A program made the translations under genes and the position numbers. A DNA stretch of 45,777 bases from Seminavis robusta (taxonomy: Eukaryota; Bacillariophyta; Bacillariophyceae; Naviculales; Naviculaceae), in the NCBI GenBank assembly GCA_903772945.1, contig CAICTM010000841.1, positions 1-45,777 on the forward strand, written 5' to 3'. The notes under the pieces were generated by a model. That model was not told the origin of the DNA and made no database searches. It was given only the letters and a program-made list of their open reading frames with translations. This document shows positions 20,019 to 30,605 of the stretch, one piece after another. Within the stretch, counting starts at the first letter, position 1, and each line of letters begins with the position of its first letter.

Positions 20019-22244
20019 ATGCCTTCTACCTCCCGTCGCCCCCAACAAAAAAGCCAAGACAAGGCTGCCTTGGATCCTGATCTCTCTGTGGGTCGGCTTG
20101 TCCTCGAACGAAGCCAAAGTGACACCAAGACTGCAGAAGAAATCAAGCAGGAAGAACTGCTCAGACGAGCAGCAAGAAAAAGAAACAATTATGACTATCC
20201 CGGTGCTGTTCCAGCACCTGCAGTTGCCAGACGACCAGTCGCCAATACAAGGAAGAAAGCACTGAATGCTGTTACCGCTAAAACAGGTGGCACGAACAAT
20301 ACCAAGGCCCACCCCCGCAATAACGATAATCTTCGTGCTGTCCCAGCACCCGCAGTTGTTAGACGACCATATGCCAAAACAATGAAGAAAGCACTGACTG
20401 CTGTTACCACTAAAGTAGTTGGTACAAACAATACCAAGGCTCACCTTCAACCCAAAAGCCAAGAAGAGGCTGACAATGAGCCTGATCTCTCCTTGGGTCA
20501 GTTTGTCCTCGAACGAAGCCAAACAGCCACCATGACAGCGGAAAACATCAAGCAGGAAGAACTGCTCAGACGATCCACAGAAAAAAAGAACAGCAATGAT
20601 AATCTTGGTGCTGTTCCAGCACCCGCAGTTGTTAGACGACCAGCGGCCAAAACAAGAAAGGCAGTTGGTGCGGACAATACCAAGGCTCACACCCAACCCA
20701 AAAGCCAAGAAGGGGCTGCCTTGGATCCTGATCTCTCTGTGGGTCGGCTTGTCCTCGAACGAAGCCAAACTGCCACCAAGACTGCCGAAGAAATCAAGCA
20801 GGAAGGACTACTCAGAGGAGCCACAGAAATACCGAACGATTTTGACTATTCTGATGCTGCTGGTGATGCTACACCTAATCCTGTGTGGAATCCAGCCACA
20901 GGCACCGAATGTGACCCTCAAACTGGGTGTCCGATTACCAAGCACAGCCTACCACCAGGCTCTGATACTCCTGGTGCATATACAGGAGTGCCTGGTGCCA
21001 ACTATCAAGCCGTGGAACAAGTGAGATTGGATGTGCTGAGAGCATCTTATGAGCCAAGGCCGCACCTGCCAGCACAAGTAGAAGAGGCAGAATTTAATAC
21101 TACAGAGACTCTGGAGGAGAAGATACGAATTCCTGTGTTGATTGGGGTGGCAATTGCTGTACTGGCGGTAGTTATCACTCTGGCAGTTGCCATTCCACTG
21201 GCTGGAGGAGAAAATGGAGAATCCCCCAAAATGGAAAACTACCAAGAACTGGATATGACGCTACTTCCCAATGCACCTGATTCCACCTGGGAGTCCATCA
21301 TGATGGATCAAGAGTCAGCTCAATACAAAGCCTACACTTGGTTGACTCGAGATCCCAACCTACAGACATATGAAAACTGGCAAAAGGAACAGAGATTTGT
21401 TCTGGCCACCTTTTACTATGCATGTGATGGCCCTAAATGGAGGTTCAAGGATCCTCAAGCACAAAATGAGTGGCTTAGCTATGAAACCAGCGAATGTGGG
21501 TGGGGTGTCTTCAACAAAGGCCCATTATTGAATGGTGTGCGTTGTTCCACTGGTGACCGTGTGACAGAAATCAAAGTGATGGAACAGAGAGGTTTCAAGG
21601 GATCCGTTCCATTGGAATTATCATTGCTTGGAAGCTTGAAAGTATTGGACTTGTCGAAAAACATTATGGCCAACCACCTGCCAGATCTGCTGCCAATCCA
21701 TGAGTCAGAGCCTTTCCAGTCCCTGGAAGTGTTTCATTGCATCAACTGTCGGCTAGTGGGAAGCCTACCTCCAGAGCTATTTGCATGGGCCAATCTCGAA
21801 AGCTTGGACCTGTCCAACAACCAAATATCTGGCCCTCTACCTGTGGAGATTGGTTCGATGACAGCTTTAGCGGAGTTAAGTCTCTGTGATACCCAACTAT
21901 CCGGCACTGTCCCATCGGAGATTGGCTTACTGACATCCCTGACCTCCTTGTGGCTACATACCAACCATTTCTCTGGCAGCCTTCCTACGGAAATTGGCAT
22001 GCTGTCCAGTGTGAAGGCACTGCAGCTGCGTGGCAACCAACTTTCCGGCACCATCCCATCCGAGCTGGGGTTGCTGACGATGTTGGCCAGGTTGTCTTTG
22101 TATGACAACCGCTTCTCTGGAAGTATCCCGACCAGTTCCTGTTCTAACTCGGGTTTGCGAATTTTCCTTGACTGCTACCCAGATCCATTTGCTGTGGAGT
22201 GTCCATGTGGTGCTTCTACATGTTCCTGTCAGAAAATTTATTGA
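20019..22244 (+). CDS. LRR receptor-like membrane protein with N-terminal triple repeat
   Basis: A 741-residue intronless protein with the ATG at 20019 (ATCATCATG). Residues 1-275 hold about three copies of a basic/acidic repeat (DPDLSVGRLVLERSQ; TAEEIKQEELLRR; VPAPAVVRRP; NTKAH), at roughly 16-100, 100-190 and 195-275. One transmembrane helix is at about 371-395 (IPVLIGVAIAVLAVVITLAV) with no N-terminal signal peptide, so the repeat region is probably cytosolic (type II). The ectodomain begins with TWESIMMDQESAQYKAYTWL and a WLSYETSECGWG segment, the cap typical of diatom LRR proteins. Plant-type LRRs follow (LxxLxLSxNxxSGxLPxEIG) at about 540-710, then a Cys-rich C-terminus (CPCGASTCSCQ). 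No kinase is present. A receptor or ligand-binding role is inferred. A related gene lies at 40182-41834. Confidence 0.93.
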   Translation: MPSTSRRPQQKSQDKAALDPDLSVGRLVLERSQSDTKTAEEIKQEELLRRAARKRNNYDYPGAVPAPAVARRPVANTRKKALNAVTAKTGGTNNTKAHPRNNDNLRAVPAPAVVRRPYAKTMKKALTAVTTKVVGTNNTKAHLQPKSQEEADNEPDLSLGQFVLERSQTATMTAENIKQEELLRRSTEKKNSNDNLGAVPAPAVVRRPAAKTRKAVGADNTKAHTQPKSQEGAALDPDLSVGRLVLERSQTATKTAEEIKQEGLLRGATEIPNDFDYSDAAGDATPNPVWNPATGTECDPQTGCPITKHSLPPGSDTPGAYTGVPGANYQAVEQVRLDVLRASYEPRPHLPAQVEEAEFNTTETLEEKIRIPVLIGVAIAVLAVVITLAVAIPLAGGENGESPKMENYQELDMTLLPNAPDSTWESIMMDQESAQYKAYTWLTRDPNLQTYENWQKEQRFVLATFYYACDGPKWRFKDPQAQNEWLSYETSECGWGVFNKGPLLNGVRCSTGDRVTEIKVMEQRGFKGSVPLELSLLGSLKVLDLSKNIMANHLPDLLPIHESEPFQSLEVFHCINCRLVGSLPPELFAWANLESLDLSNNQISGPLPVEIGSMTALAELSLCDTQLSGTVPSEIGLLTSLTSLWLHTNHFSGSLPTEIGMLSSVKALQLRGNQLSGTIPSELGLLTMLARLSLYDNRFSGSIPTSSCSNSGLRIFLDCYPDPFAVECPCGASTCSCQKIY

Positions 22245-22757
22245 TTATCATTGTAATTCGCACAGGTGAGCTCTTCACAATTCAAAGCGCGATGATCAGG
22301 GCCTAAAAGAGTCAGAAGTCCTTTCAGAATTGTCTTTTAAGGGGCCGCTCTGAATATTTTGGATTACCGGTACCGTACAGAAGAGTGGACTGTAGCCTGG
22401 CCCTCGCTGGCTTCCGTAGTAACCTCCCTACTCTAAACCCCCTTATCTCCTAGCTAGCTACTAGCTAGAGTGCACTGTAGCATGCCGGTACCTATGTACT
22501 CTGTGCAGCTCTCGGTGCTGTGGTTGCCTTCCTCTTCTCAACCCTTGGGCCAGCCACACCGTAACGTACCGGTATCCCTATCCTGGATAGTGTAGTTCCC
22601 TACCGCTGGTACCAATACGTACTTTATTGCAGCTCTGCGGCTTGATTTGATGAGACAACGAGACAACAACAATAACGGAGACCCATGGGCTTTTTGCCTC
22701 AGGAATCCTATAGTCCATATGTGACACACTCATGCAATTGAGGCAACTCCTTCCACA
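22245..22757. other. Intergenic region with palindromes
   Basis: Contains TACCGGTA at 22365 and 22567, a CTAGCTAGCTA cluster near 22452-22466, and a motif at 22409-22435 resembling 13615-13643. No gene is seen. Confidence 0.6.
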
Positions 22758-25700
22758 ATGGCGCTCTCCAACGATATTAGGCTCCTCTTCGCGTTGGTTC
22801 AATGGATACTACTAGTGTCGCTGTGTACTCCTCAAAATGTACATGTACCTGGTGGTTCCCAAAATATCTTTGATAGTGGTGCGGCTGCTGGGGATCAAGG
22901 ACAATCAATAGAAGAAGAGTTTGCCGTGACAGGATGTTGGTTTGGTTTGGAGGTGGAAAACGAGGATTTGGTGAATCCCTTGGACAGAACTAGTAGTATG
23001 GATTCCCTTGACCGAATACATGAAATGCAGGTCTACACGTTGGCTTCCCGCATCCAGAGAATTGATGTACGTAACGGATGTTCTTATAGCCATGCAACTA
23101 GGTATACTGGCTGGGTCTCATTTTTCTTGTCGTGTCATGCAACTACTTATCTTTATATCTATAGGTATCCTACCTATTCGCTGGAGGAATCTCCAGTGCC
23201 ACCTACACGGCAGGGCAAGAAGATGCCACAGCTCCAGATCCCACCAAGGTTGAGTTCCCTATTGGAGCCTGTCTGAAAGAAATGACAGTACACAGGACTC
23301 CCACTGGAGACAGAATACTAGGCTTGGCAATGAATCTCACGGACGGATCCGAGTAAGCAATGCAATGCAATAATAGTATCACTGGAATGCAAGAGATGGA
23401 TACATGCCTCACATTGGTGTTGTCGTGCACAGATTTTATTTTGGACTGCTCGACATTCCTACGGCACAAGTCTCTACTTTTTCAAAGCCAGGTTATATCA
23501 TCAGTGGTAAGTAAGCACGTTGTAGCTATAGCTATATAGTGGGAAGGAGATGAGCACTGGTTGGAAAAAGAGGCCTACCAGACTGACGACTCACCCTTAT
23601 GCTTTTGCGTTCCACACATACAAGTCCTGGCCACGAGGGACGGTCCCGAGAACAAGTACATTAACGATCTCGGAGTGGCATACTATGCCAAGCCACGGCC
23701 TTGCGGTCCTTGTCCCATGACCTACGTTCCCGGCTCTTCCGCCTACCGACAAGAAAAATCTTCTCCACCACAATACGTTTCCGCAGTACAAATCGACACC
23801 CAAGAAAGTGACTCTTTGGCACGGTTGCAGGTAACCTACGTCTTTGATGGGCGTGAGAAGGATTCACTCCACACGGCGACGGGACAAACTGCAGGATTGG
23901 GGGACACCCCCGTGGCCGATCTCGTCTTTTATGCAGGAATCGATTCCAGCACGCGGACCGCCAAAGCATTGGATTGCGTCGACTTGTATCTGTACGTTGA
24001 CAACTCGACAGTGGCCGGAATTGGATTCTGTGCCCGCGAGAGTATTCTAGATACCGCTACTAGTACAAGTGTCTGTCGGTACGTACGTGGGATCCATCAA
24101 TGAGTCCATTTGCGAAAAAAAGAGGTCTCACACGCAAGCGGCCAACACCACGCACAATCGTCGTTAGTACGGATTCGGAAACCTTTGGGCCGTATGGAAT
24201 CCATTCGAGGGCCAACGGGATTTCAAAAGTTTCCACTTGTTTGGATGATAATATGGAGACCGACGAACGTCGAAGGGAAACAATCTTCAGTGAGTTGCGT
24301 CAGCATAAGAATGCATCTGTGTTCAAATAGTGTGCCGCCGAGTATACTCATGCATCCTGCTTCCCTCCGTGTTCAACGCACTCTCAACCACATGGCAACA
24401 CGCATTTCAAAAGTGCTATCGGATATTTTGACTGTCAACTGTCCGTCCTACATCACCATGGTCCCAGTTGCGCCACTCGTCACGCCCGATATGCAAACCG
24501 CGACGGATGGTGGATTGGTTCTCCCAGCGACGCTAACTCCCACGCAGTCACCGACCAATTCACCCGGCAATCCATATACAGTCGAACAACTGGGCGGGCT
24601 TTCCATTGAGGCATCTGGTATGGATTTGTTGGAGGGATCACCCGTCACTTTTCAGAACACTTCTTGTGCCATTCGATATCGTCATCGGCCGTGGGGAGTG
24701 GGATGCAAGTTCAACACGCAAGTCAGCTTGGGAGATGATGTTGATCCACTTCGGTTTGTACTCGAACTAGTCACGCTTTTATTCGACCCAAATGAAAGTG
24801 AAGAGGGGATCATCATGGCTGTGGATGTAGGGATGGAAATTCCTCCAATCGGTGTTGTTGGTCCATGGAAGTGGGACACAGAGAGAGTGATCGAGGTGTC
24901 GGAGAGAGTCTCGAAACGGGCATTTGCGACACCGATCTCCTGGGAGTGTGTGTGGGTCGATTTGCATGCGAGCCGAGGTCCAGTTCAACCAAGAGGCGAC
25001 GGGCGCTCTGGCCAAGTTCCTCGCCACTGTGACATTGTGGGATGATTTTGGGGGGGACGGTGCTGATACGTCGCTCAGTTGTCAAACTGTCATTGATGCA
25101 TTGGGCTTGACGGAACCCATCGAAATGGAGCTGGACTTGGGGAATATTACGTACGAATCTGTCACGGAGGCTCGAGATGCTGTCAAGCGACGTCCCAGTC
25201 GACGGAGGGGGGTTGATCAAGGGGATGCGATTGTCACGGACAAAGGAGAGTTTGCCTTTGGGGTAACATCGATTCCACCAAAACCAGTGGCCATTCCTCC
25301 GTCGGAGAGTACCTTTGGTCTCCCTGAGAACTACACTTTGGGTGTCAAGGACACCACATTCCAGCTGGCCTTGGTGAATACGGGTTGTGGTATTGTGACA
25401 TCGGCTCAGCCTTGGTCCGTGGACTGTAATGCAACAATACGCCTTCACCATGGACAAGCACCACTTAACGGAGGGCAACCGCTGGAAATGCAAATCTTTG
25501 CGACGGGCGTGGTCGATACTCGTCCTCGCAGTCAGTACTTGCTCTCGATAAGATACGGCGTTCGAATGCCAGAGACGTCAATATCATACTCTGCCAACTC
25601 AGACCCAATATAATTCGGACCAATAGTGTATCCTGGCGGCACAGGGTACTTCTTTGCTCTCACAGAATATGACATCGAGGTTGGAGTATGCATATCAAAT

Positions 25701-26192
25701 CTGGAAGGTTACTTTTCCCAAGTGAGCGAAGGCTCGCTACGTTCGGATCAAGTTGGTGTGGCTGCCTCCACAGTGGGTTTGGATGTTTGTTTCCAGTTGG
25801 AGGGCTCTGCTGGTGTTCAGAGCGAGTCCGAGGGGGGCCAGCTACGGTTTGTCATGGCAGCAACATTGCTAAGGAAGGAAGTAGCCCTTCCAGGCGAATT
25901 CTACGACTCCGTCATAGAGCAGGCGATTGCCGCACTTGGCCTCGACGGCCCGATATCCTTCAAATTGGACATGGGCAAACTCTTGTTGGATTCTCTGTCT
26001 GTTTTGTCTGGTTCAACGGAGGGTGGTCGCCAACTGGTGGAGAATGGACTATTGACACGAGACGGTGCATTCAACCTAGGCTCGAGGGTTGGCATGGACG
26101 AGGTCATCCCAGACCAAGATTCTTCCAGGGGTGTGTCTTTTGCTGTTTCGTTTCTTCTTCTGGTCGGTTCAGTAGTATGTCAAGCTCTCTAG
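22758..26192 (+). pseudogene. Repeat-domain secreted/GPI-like protein gene, multi-exon, probably decayed
   Basis: Well-supported exons are 22758-23066, 23165-23352, 23433-23506 and 23625 to about 24078, with GT-AG introns of 98, 80 and 118 nt that keep the frame. The start has a signal peptide (FALVQWILLVSLC). Later coding blocks continue to 26192 but are broken: an in-frame TGA at 24101, a frame change around 24850-24970, and an in-frame TAA at 25611. At least two, perhaps three, related domains are visible. Compare VIDALGLTEPIEMELDLG (about 25090) with AIAALGLDGPISFKLDMG (about 25926), and DKGEFAFGVTS with RDGAFNLGSR downstream. The C-terminus GVSFAVSFLLLVGSVVCQAL is a GPI-like tail. I do not recognise the family. 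Extra introns could remove some breaks, so this is a probable pseudogene, not a proven one. Confidence 0.6.
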
Positions 26193-27536
26193 TCTCTTAT
26201 CGAATGAAGAAGTCTATGGGTACAAGGATGACGGTCAATCCAGTGCTAGCAAAGTTGAGAAGCGAGCTACCTACCTACCTCTTTTCTCATGCATGCTCGG
26301 TCGGACCGGTGTAAGGACCCATGTCGATGTAGCATTCAACCTACTCCAAGAAGTAGCCCACCCGAACACGGATTACGGTGGAGCCTTGGGCATTGCCACG
26401 ACGAGGAAGCTTGGAGCTTCTCTCTGGGATAGCTCAGGTCTACAGGCACTTCTTTTCTTCCTGGTCGGCAGACTTAGCAGAGAGAGAGATAGAGATACTG
26501 AGAACAGGGTCAACCTACTCATTCATGCGACTTGCATTCTAAAAAGCCAAGAACCTAGACCACTGACCCTGAGGCTTCTTTCACCGGCGCTGTGGTTCCG
26601 CCTTCACTCTTGCTGAGCGAGGACGACGACAGGTGCTCTGTCACACGCACATTTGCTCGGACCAAAACGTTCTGAAACCGTGTCTCCCCGTTCTCCTGCC
26701 GTCTGGGGAACCGAAGATGCTTGCTTGGCTTCACAGCTTCACCCAAACAATGCGCAACTACAAAGCGCTTTACGCGGCTCCTTATCTGTTGTCTGTCTGG
26801 AAGATAGCTTGCTAGCACCCACAGCAAAGCATTCATGATCCATCAGCCACTTTTGAGTTGCAACCAGACAAGAACAACAATGCATCGATGCATACATTCC
26901 GACATTGGTGGTCGCCTGTTCGCTCGGGGCTAAACTGGCTCCGATTCGATTCGCTGGATTGGTATTATCAGCAGCACAATAAACCCATCTCTCTTGAAGC
27001 AAGGAACCGCTTCCATGGCGATCTCAAACTTCCCGCTAGACTAATCTACGACGAGAGCTTGGTTGATGCAAGCAGTGGGAATCGCGGGGAAAAAGACGTC
27101 CCTCGTTTCTCGCGGAAGCCACTGGTCCAACGTAAATAGGAGGTTTTCGACGGACTCGACTCGGATGAGACCGACTCTGATGCTACCGGTACAGTATTAT
27201 GATACATGCCAGTCTCAACCTGACTGGTGGACTGCCGTCTGCCAACTCAACACATATCATACATGTACATGCAACGTAGTTTGTCTGGTCGCCAACCAGC
27301 ACAGATCGATCGTGATTGATTTTCTTTCGACGAGACCCGAGAAGTGCGACACGCTTTTGTGATGCTTTCAATCGTCATTCAATCTCGCGGTTGGAGCCAT
27401 GCAATAGTTATTTTGAGAACGCACATTCAAAATATTATGCAACGAGCCACCTTTCTCGTGGTGAATTCAATTCATTCTATTATAATGCATTCCACTTCGT
27501 ACTATTGTACAGTACGTACTGTACGACCCAAGAAGT
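26193..27536. other. Intergenic region, no supported gene
   Basis: Short frames on both strands lack motifs and good starts. TACCGGTA is at 27184. TACAGTACGTACTGTACG near 27508 is a palindromic GTAC-rich stretch close to the SET gene start. Nothing else is seen. Confidence 0.6.
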
Positions 27537-28871
27537 ATGTATCGCTGCTATAGATACTGGTTGCCGATATGGTTGCTGTCTGTCGTTGCACATGGATTCA
27601 AGTTGCCCTTTGGTAGGCCAAAGACGCACAATGCTACAACAGAAACAGAAACAGAAACAGAAACAGCCACTGAAAAGTACGCGCTGCTAGTCGATTGGAT
27701 GCGATCCAATGGAGGGCGAGTGGATGAACGGTTTGGGCTGATGACTAGGTCTAATGATAACCTGGAGGGAGCGACTGGGCGCGGTGTGGTGGCTCTACAG
27801 GACATTGCCGTTGGAACGGAGCTTCTGTTTTGCCCGTGGGATCTGGTTTTTGGAACAGTCGGTGACACGGCCAAGGTTCCTCCCGAAACAGACCCATGCG
27901 ACACATTGAATGCCTACGCAGATCACGTGAGGGCCGGCAAGGACAGTTTCTGGTATCCCTACTTGTCCATGGACGACAGCCTGGACACTCGCATTCCCAC
28001 AATTTGGAACTCCGCCCTCACAGAGCTGCAGGGTCTGTTGCCAGACGCGGCCCAAGGAAGCAGCATGGCCACCTGGTTTTCAAACAGCTGTGCAGGAGGC
28101 ACACCGTTCGATCAGCTCGATCCTGCAGCACGTCAATCACTCCTTGCTGCCATCACCCGCTCGGCGGGCATGAGATTTCTGCCTGTGTTTGACCTAATGA
28201 ACCACCACAATGGATTGTTGAATACCCGTTCCAACGCGGCCGTCGATGGGAACAGTGTCTTTGCAGCAGTGGATATTCCAAAAGGATCAGAGATATTCAA
28301 CTCCTACAAAGGAGGATTGGCAACGTCGTCCGATATCTTTCGTCGCTATGGGTTTGTCGAGTCTTGGCCCCAACAGTGGACTTGGACAGATACAGATGCG
28401 ATAGCAACAAGTGCGACCACAACAGAGGCCAAAGAGGAACGATTTCTCTTGCTACCTGACAATGTCGTTGTCATTTACCCACCCGCATCCATGACCGATC
28501 AAATTGGCGTCACAGCTCCTTTACCACTTGCCAATTGGCAGGCCGATTCCAAGTTGCACAATCTACAATTGGGGGCTGACAAGCTAGCAGGATTTGCAGA
28601 GTCCGCCAAACGTCTTTTGGAGTCTCTTCCCAGTACTGCCGAGGAAGACACTCTCCTTCTGGAACAACTTGAAGTGTTGGCAACGCAACGAGGACTGGTA
28701 TCTTCGTCTGATCCGAGTAGCGATCGTGATGCTATACTGCTCAGTGACAGGATGAGTGCTATTGCCTACCGAATCAAGTTCAAAGACGCTGTCCAAACCG
28801 CCTTGGATGTGGCTATAGATACTAGGATTGCACACCACCAAGACATCCCCGAATTGAAGTCAGAGTTATGA
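27537..28871 (+). CDS. SET-domain protein (SETD3/Rubisco-LSMT type) with signal peptide
   Basis: A 444-residue intronless protein. The N-terminus MYRCYRYWLPIWLLSVVAHG is a signal-peptide-like hydrophobic segment. A TETETETET run follows, encoded by an (ACAGAA) microsatellite at about 27637-27664. The SET core shows GRGVVALQDIAVGTELLF (about 80-97), then a long insert, FDLMNHHNG (about 218, the D-x-x-N-H motif of SETD3/LSMT-like enzymes) and IFNSYKGG (about 253, in place of the usual NYG). A C-terminal helical region fits the Rubisco-LSMT substrate-binding domain. Family members methylate lysine or histidine of non-histone proteins using S-adenosylmethionine. The Tyr motif is atypical, so activity is uncertain. 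The signal peptide suggests the secretory pathway or, in a diatom, possibly a plastid route; no clear ASAFAP motif is visible. Confidence 0.85.
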   Translation: MYRCYRYWLPIWLLSVVAHGFKLPFGRPKTHNATTETETETETATEKYALLVDWMRSNGGRVDERFGLMTRSNDNLEGATGRGVVALQDIAVGTELLFCPWDLVFGTVGDTAKVPPETDPCDTLNAYADHVRAGKDSFWYPYLSMDDSLDTRIPTIWNSALTELQGLLPDAAQGSSMATWFSNSCAGGTPFDQLDPAARQSLLAAITRSAGMRFLPVFDLMNHHNGLLNTRSNAAVDGNSVFAAVDIPKGSEIFNSYKGGLATSSDIFRRYGFVESWPQQWTWTDTDAIATSATTTEAKEERFLLLPDNVVVIYPPASMTDQIGVTAPLPLANWQADSKLHNLQLGADKLAGFAESAKRLLESLPSTAEEDTLLLEQLEVLATQRGLVSSSDPSSDRDAILLSDRMSAIAYRIKFKDAVQTALDVAIDTRIAHHQDIPELKSEL

Positions 28872-29220
28872 CACGTGGATACAATTGTTGGCAAGATCCT
28901 ACGTGTTGGCTGCGCTAATAGATAGCTAGCCTACCGGTACCTTTCCACCACGCAATGTGCGGTATATCCTGTTTGTGCCAAGGGCAACATAGAAAGGATA
29001 GTTTTGCAGTTATGCATTCAGTGCATTCAAGCCAAGTACTATGGCACACCTCGCCAATGCGGTAGACGCATCTGGCAAGTGCTTTGACCCAGGCAGAAAT
29101 ACTAAGCTTGGAGTAGAAGAATACAAAATAAAACTATGGCATGGACGAGATCATCCCAGACCAAGATTCTTCCTGCAGCACTTTTTCAGCAATGTGTGGA
29201 CGAAACGACGAATTAATCGC
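28872..29220. other. Spacer before the M16 pseudogene
   Basis: Contains TACCGGTA at 28932 and a 37-bp segment at 29137-29173 that is almost identical to 26090-26126. No intact gene is seen. Confidence 0.6.
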
Positions 29221-30605
29221 CCGCCTTGGCACCATGGATTAAGCGGTATTCCTCCAGACCCTGACGTTGTCTTTGGAGATCTAAGCAATGGCCTTCGATA
29301 CGTTGCGCTTCAAAACAACGCAACCTTTGTCGTCTAGTCTAGAACTCAGATTGCATGTTGATGTTGGTTCATTGCACGAAGCCAACGGAGAAGAAGGCAT
29401 CGCTCACTACCTAGAGCACATGGCTTTTCAATCCCTAAGAAGCTATTCTGGCGATGAACTGTTCCCTCTGATGCAAAGGTTGGGAATCGACGCCTTTGGA
29501 AAGCATTCCAATGCATACACAGATTATACCGAAACTGTCTACAGACTATCGTTGCCGGATACTGACCACGAGACAATAACGGCATGCTTCACTCTGATGC
29601 GGGACTATACAGACGGGATGTTGCTCCTGGAAAGTGAACTGGAGATCGAAATGGGAGTGGTTCTATCAGAGTTGCAAGACACGGAAACTGTCGAAGATCA
29701 GGTTTGGAAGCGTACTTTTCTTGGTCATTTCCAGATTATTTGATTTCCAAGCGCTGGCTCATCGGGCTCGAGGAATCAATTCAGAAATTTATTCGGCAGC
29801 AGTTTCTGGACTTTTACCAAGACTACTACATACCACGTCGAACGACACTGATTGTGGTAGGAGATATGAATGCGACTAGCATGGAAGATCTCATTACCAA
29901 GTTCTTTGATTCCATGGAGGACGCAGGACCGCTAGGAAAACCAGTAGAAGTGGGGAATACATCCTCAGGAAAGGGCTTGCGAACGGCCGTTTTTGAGGAC
30001 GAAGGTCTTGAAGGAGACGAGCTCTACCTTGAAGTTGTCAAACCTGGTGTTGGTGCGCCCGATTCGGCGGCCGGGCGAATCGAACGAATACAGCTGCATG
30101 TCTGCAATCGTATTGCTAGTGAACGACTGCAGAGTTACGGCTACGACGACTATTCCGCCATTTCATGGGGAGGCGCCTACATTGACAGTTGGTACAATAT
30201 CTTCGAACTCGGCGCCATCTGGGTCGCTCCACAGTTGGTTGGGTCTCTGTCCAGCGATTGCAACCCTCGAACAGGAGGGCCAACGGGCGCAGCTGTATGA
30301 GCTTACACAGCCAGAGATTGATCGAGCCAAGGCTGCGATAGAGAGCCGACATGAGCAAGAAGTTCTTTCTATGGGTTCCAGACTGGCTTTTGACATGGCC
30401 GATTACCTCAGTCGAACGAATACTGGATGTCTTCGATCGTGCAGCAATCCAAGGCCAAGCCTCATGTTCTTGAATGGGCGCAGTCGTTTGATGAAGATTT
30501 CAGTTCCATTCATGCTGCAGGGATCAATACACTGGTCCAGCAGTACTTGACTGCTGACAAGGCTCTTCAAATCACCATCATGCCTCAGAATGATACGGCT
30601 TTTTA
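29221..30605 (+). pseudogene. M16 (insulinase/pitrilysin) zinc peptidase pseudogene
   Basis: A clear M16 N-terminal half is present. It begins PPDPDVVFGDLSNGLRYVAL. The zinc-binding HxxEH is in HYLEHMAFQ (near 29404-29430), and the downstream segment ELEIEMGVVLSELQD carries acidic residues suited to the third zinc ligand. DFYQDYYIPRRTTLIVVGDM follows. The coding sequence crosses at least four frames, with shifts near 29325-29345, 29712-29730, 30225-30250 and 30415-30435. The last block ends LQITIMPQNDTAF at the TAG at 30603-30605. No intron signals explain the shifts, which look like single-base indels. Bacterial-type M16 proteins have a second, non-catalytic half that is not seen here, so the copy may also be truncated. 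Confidence 0.85.
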
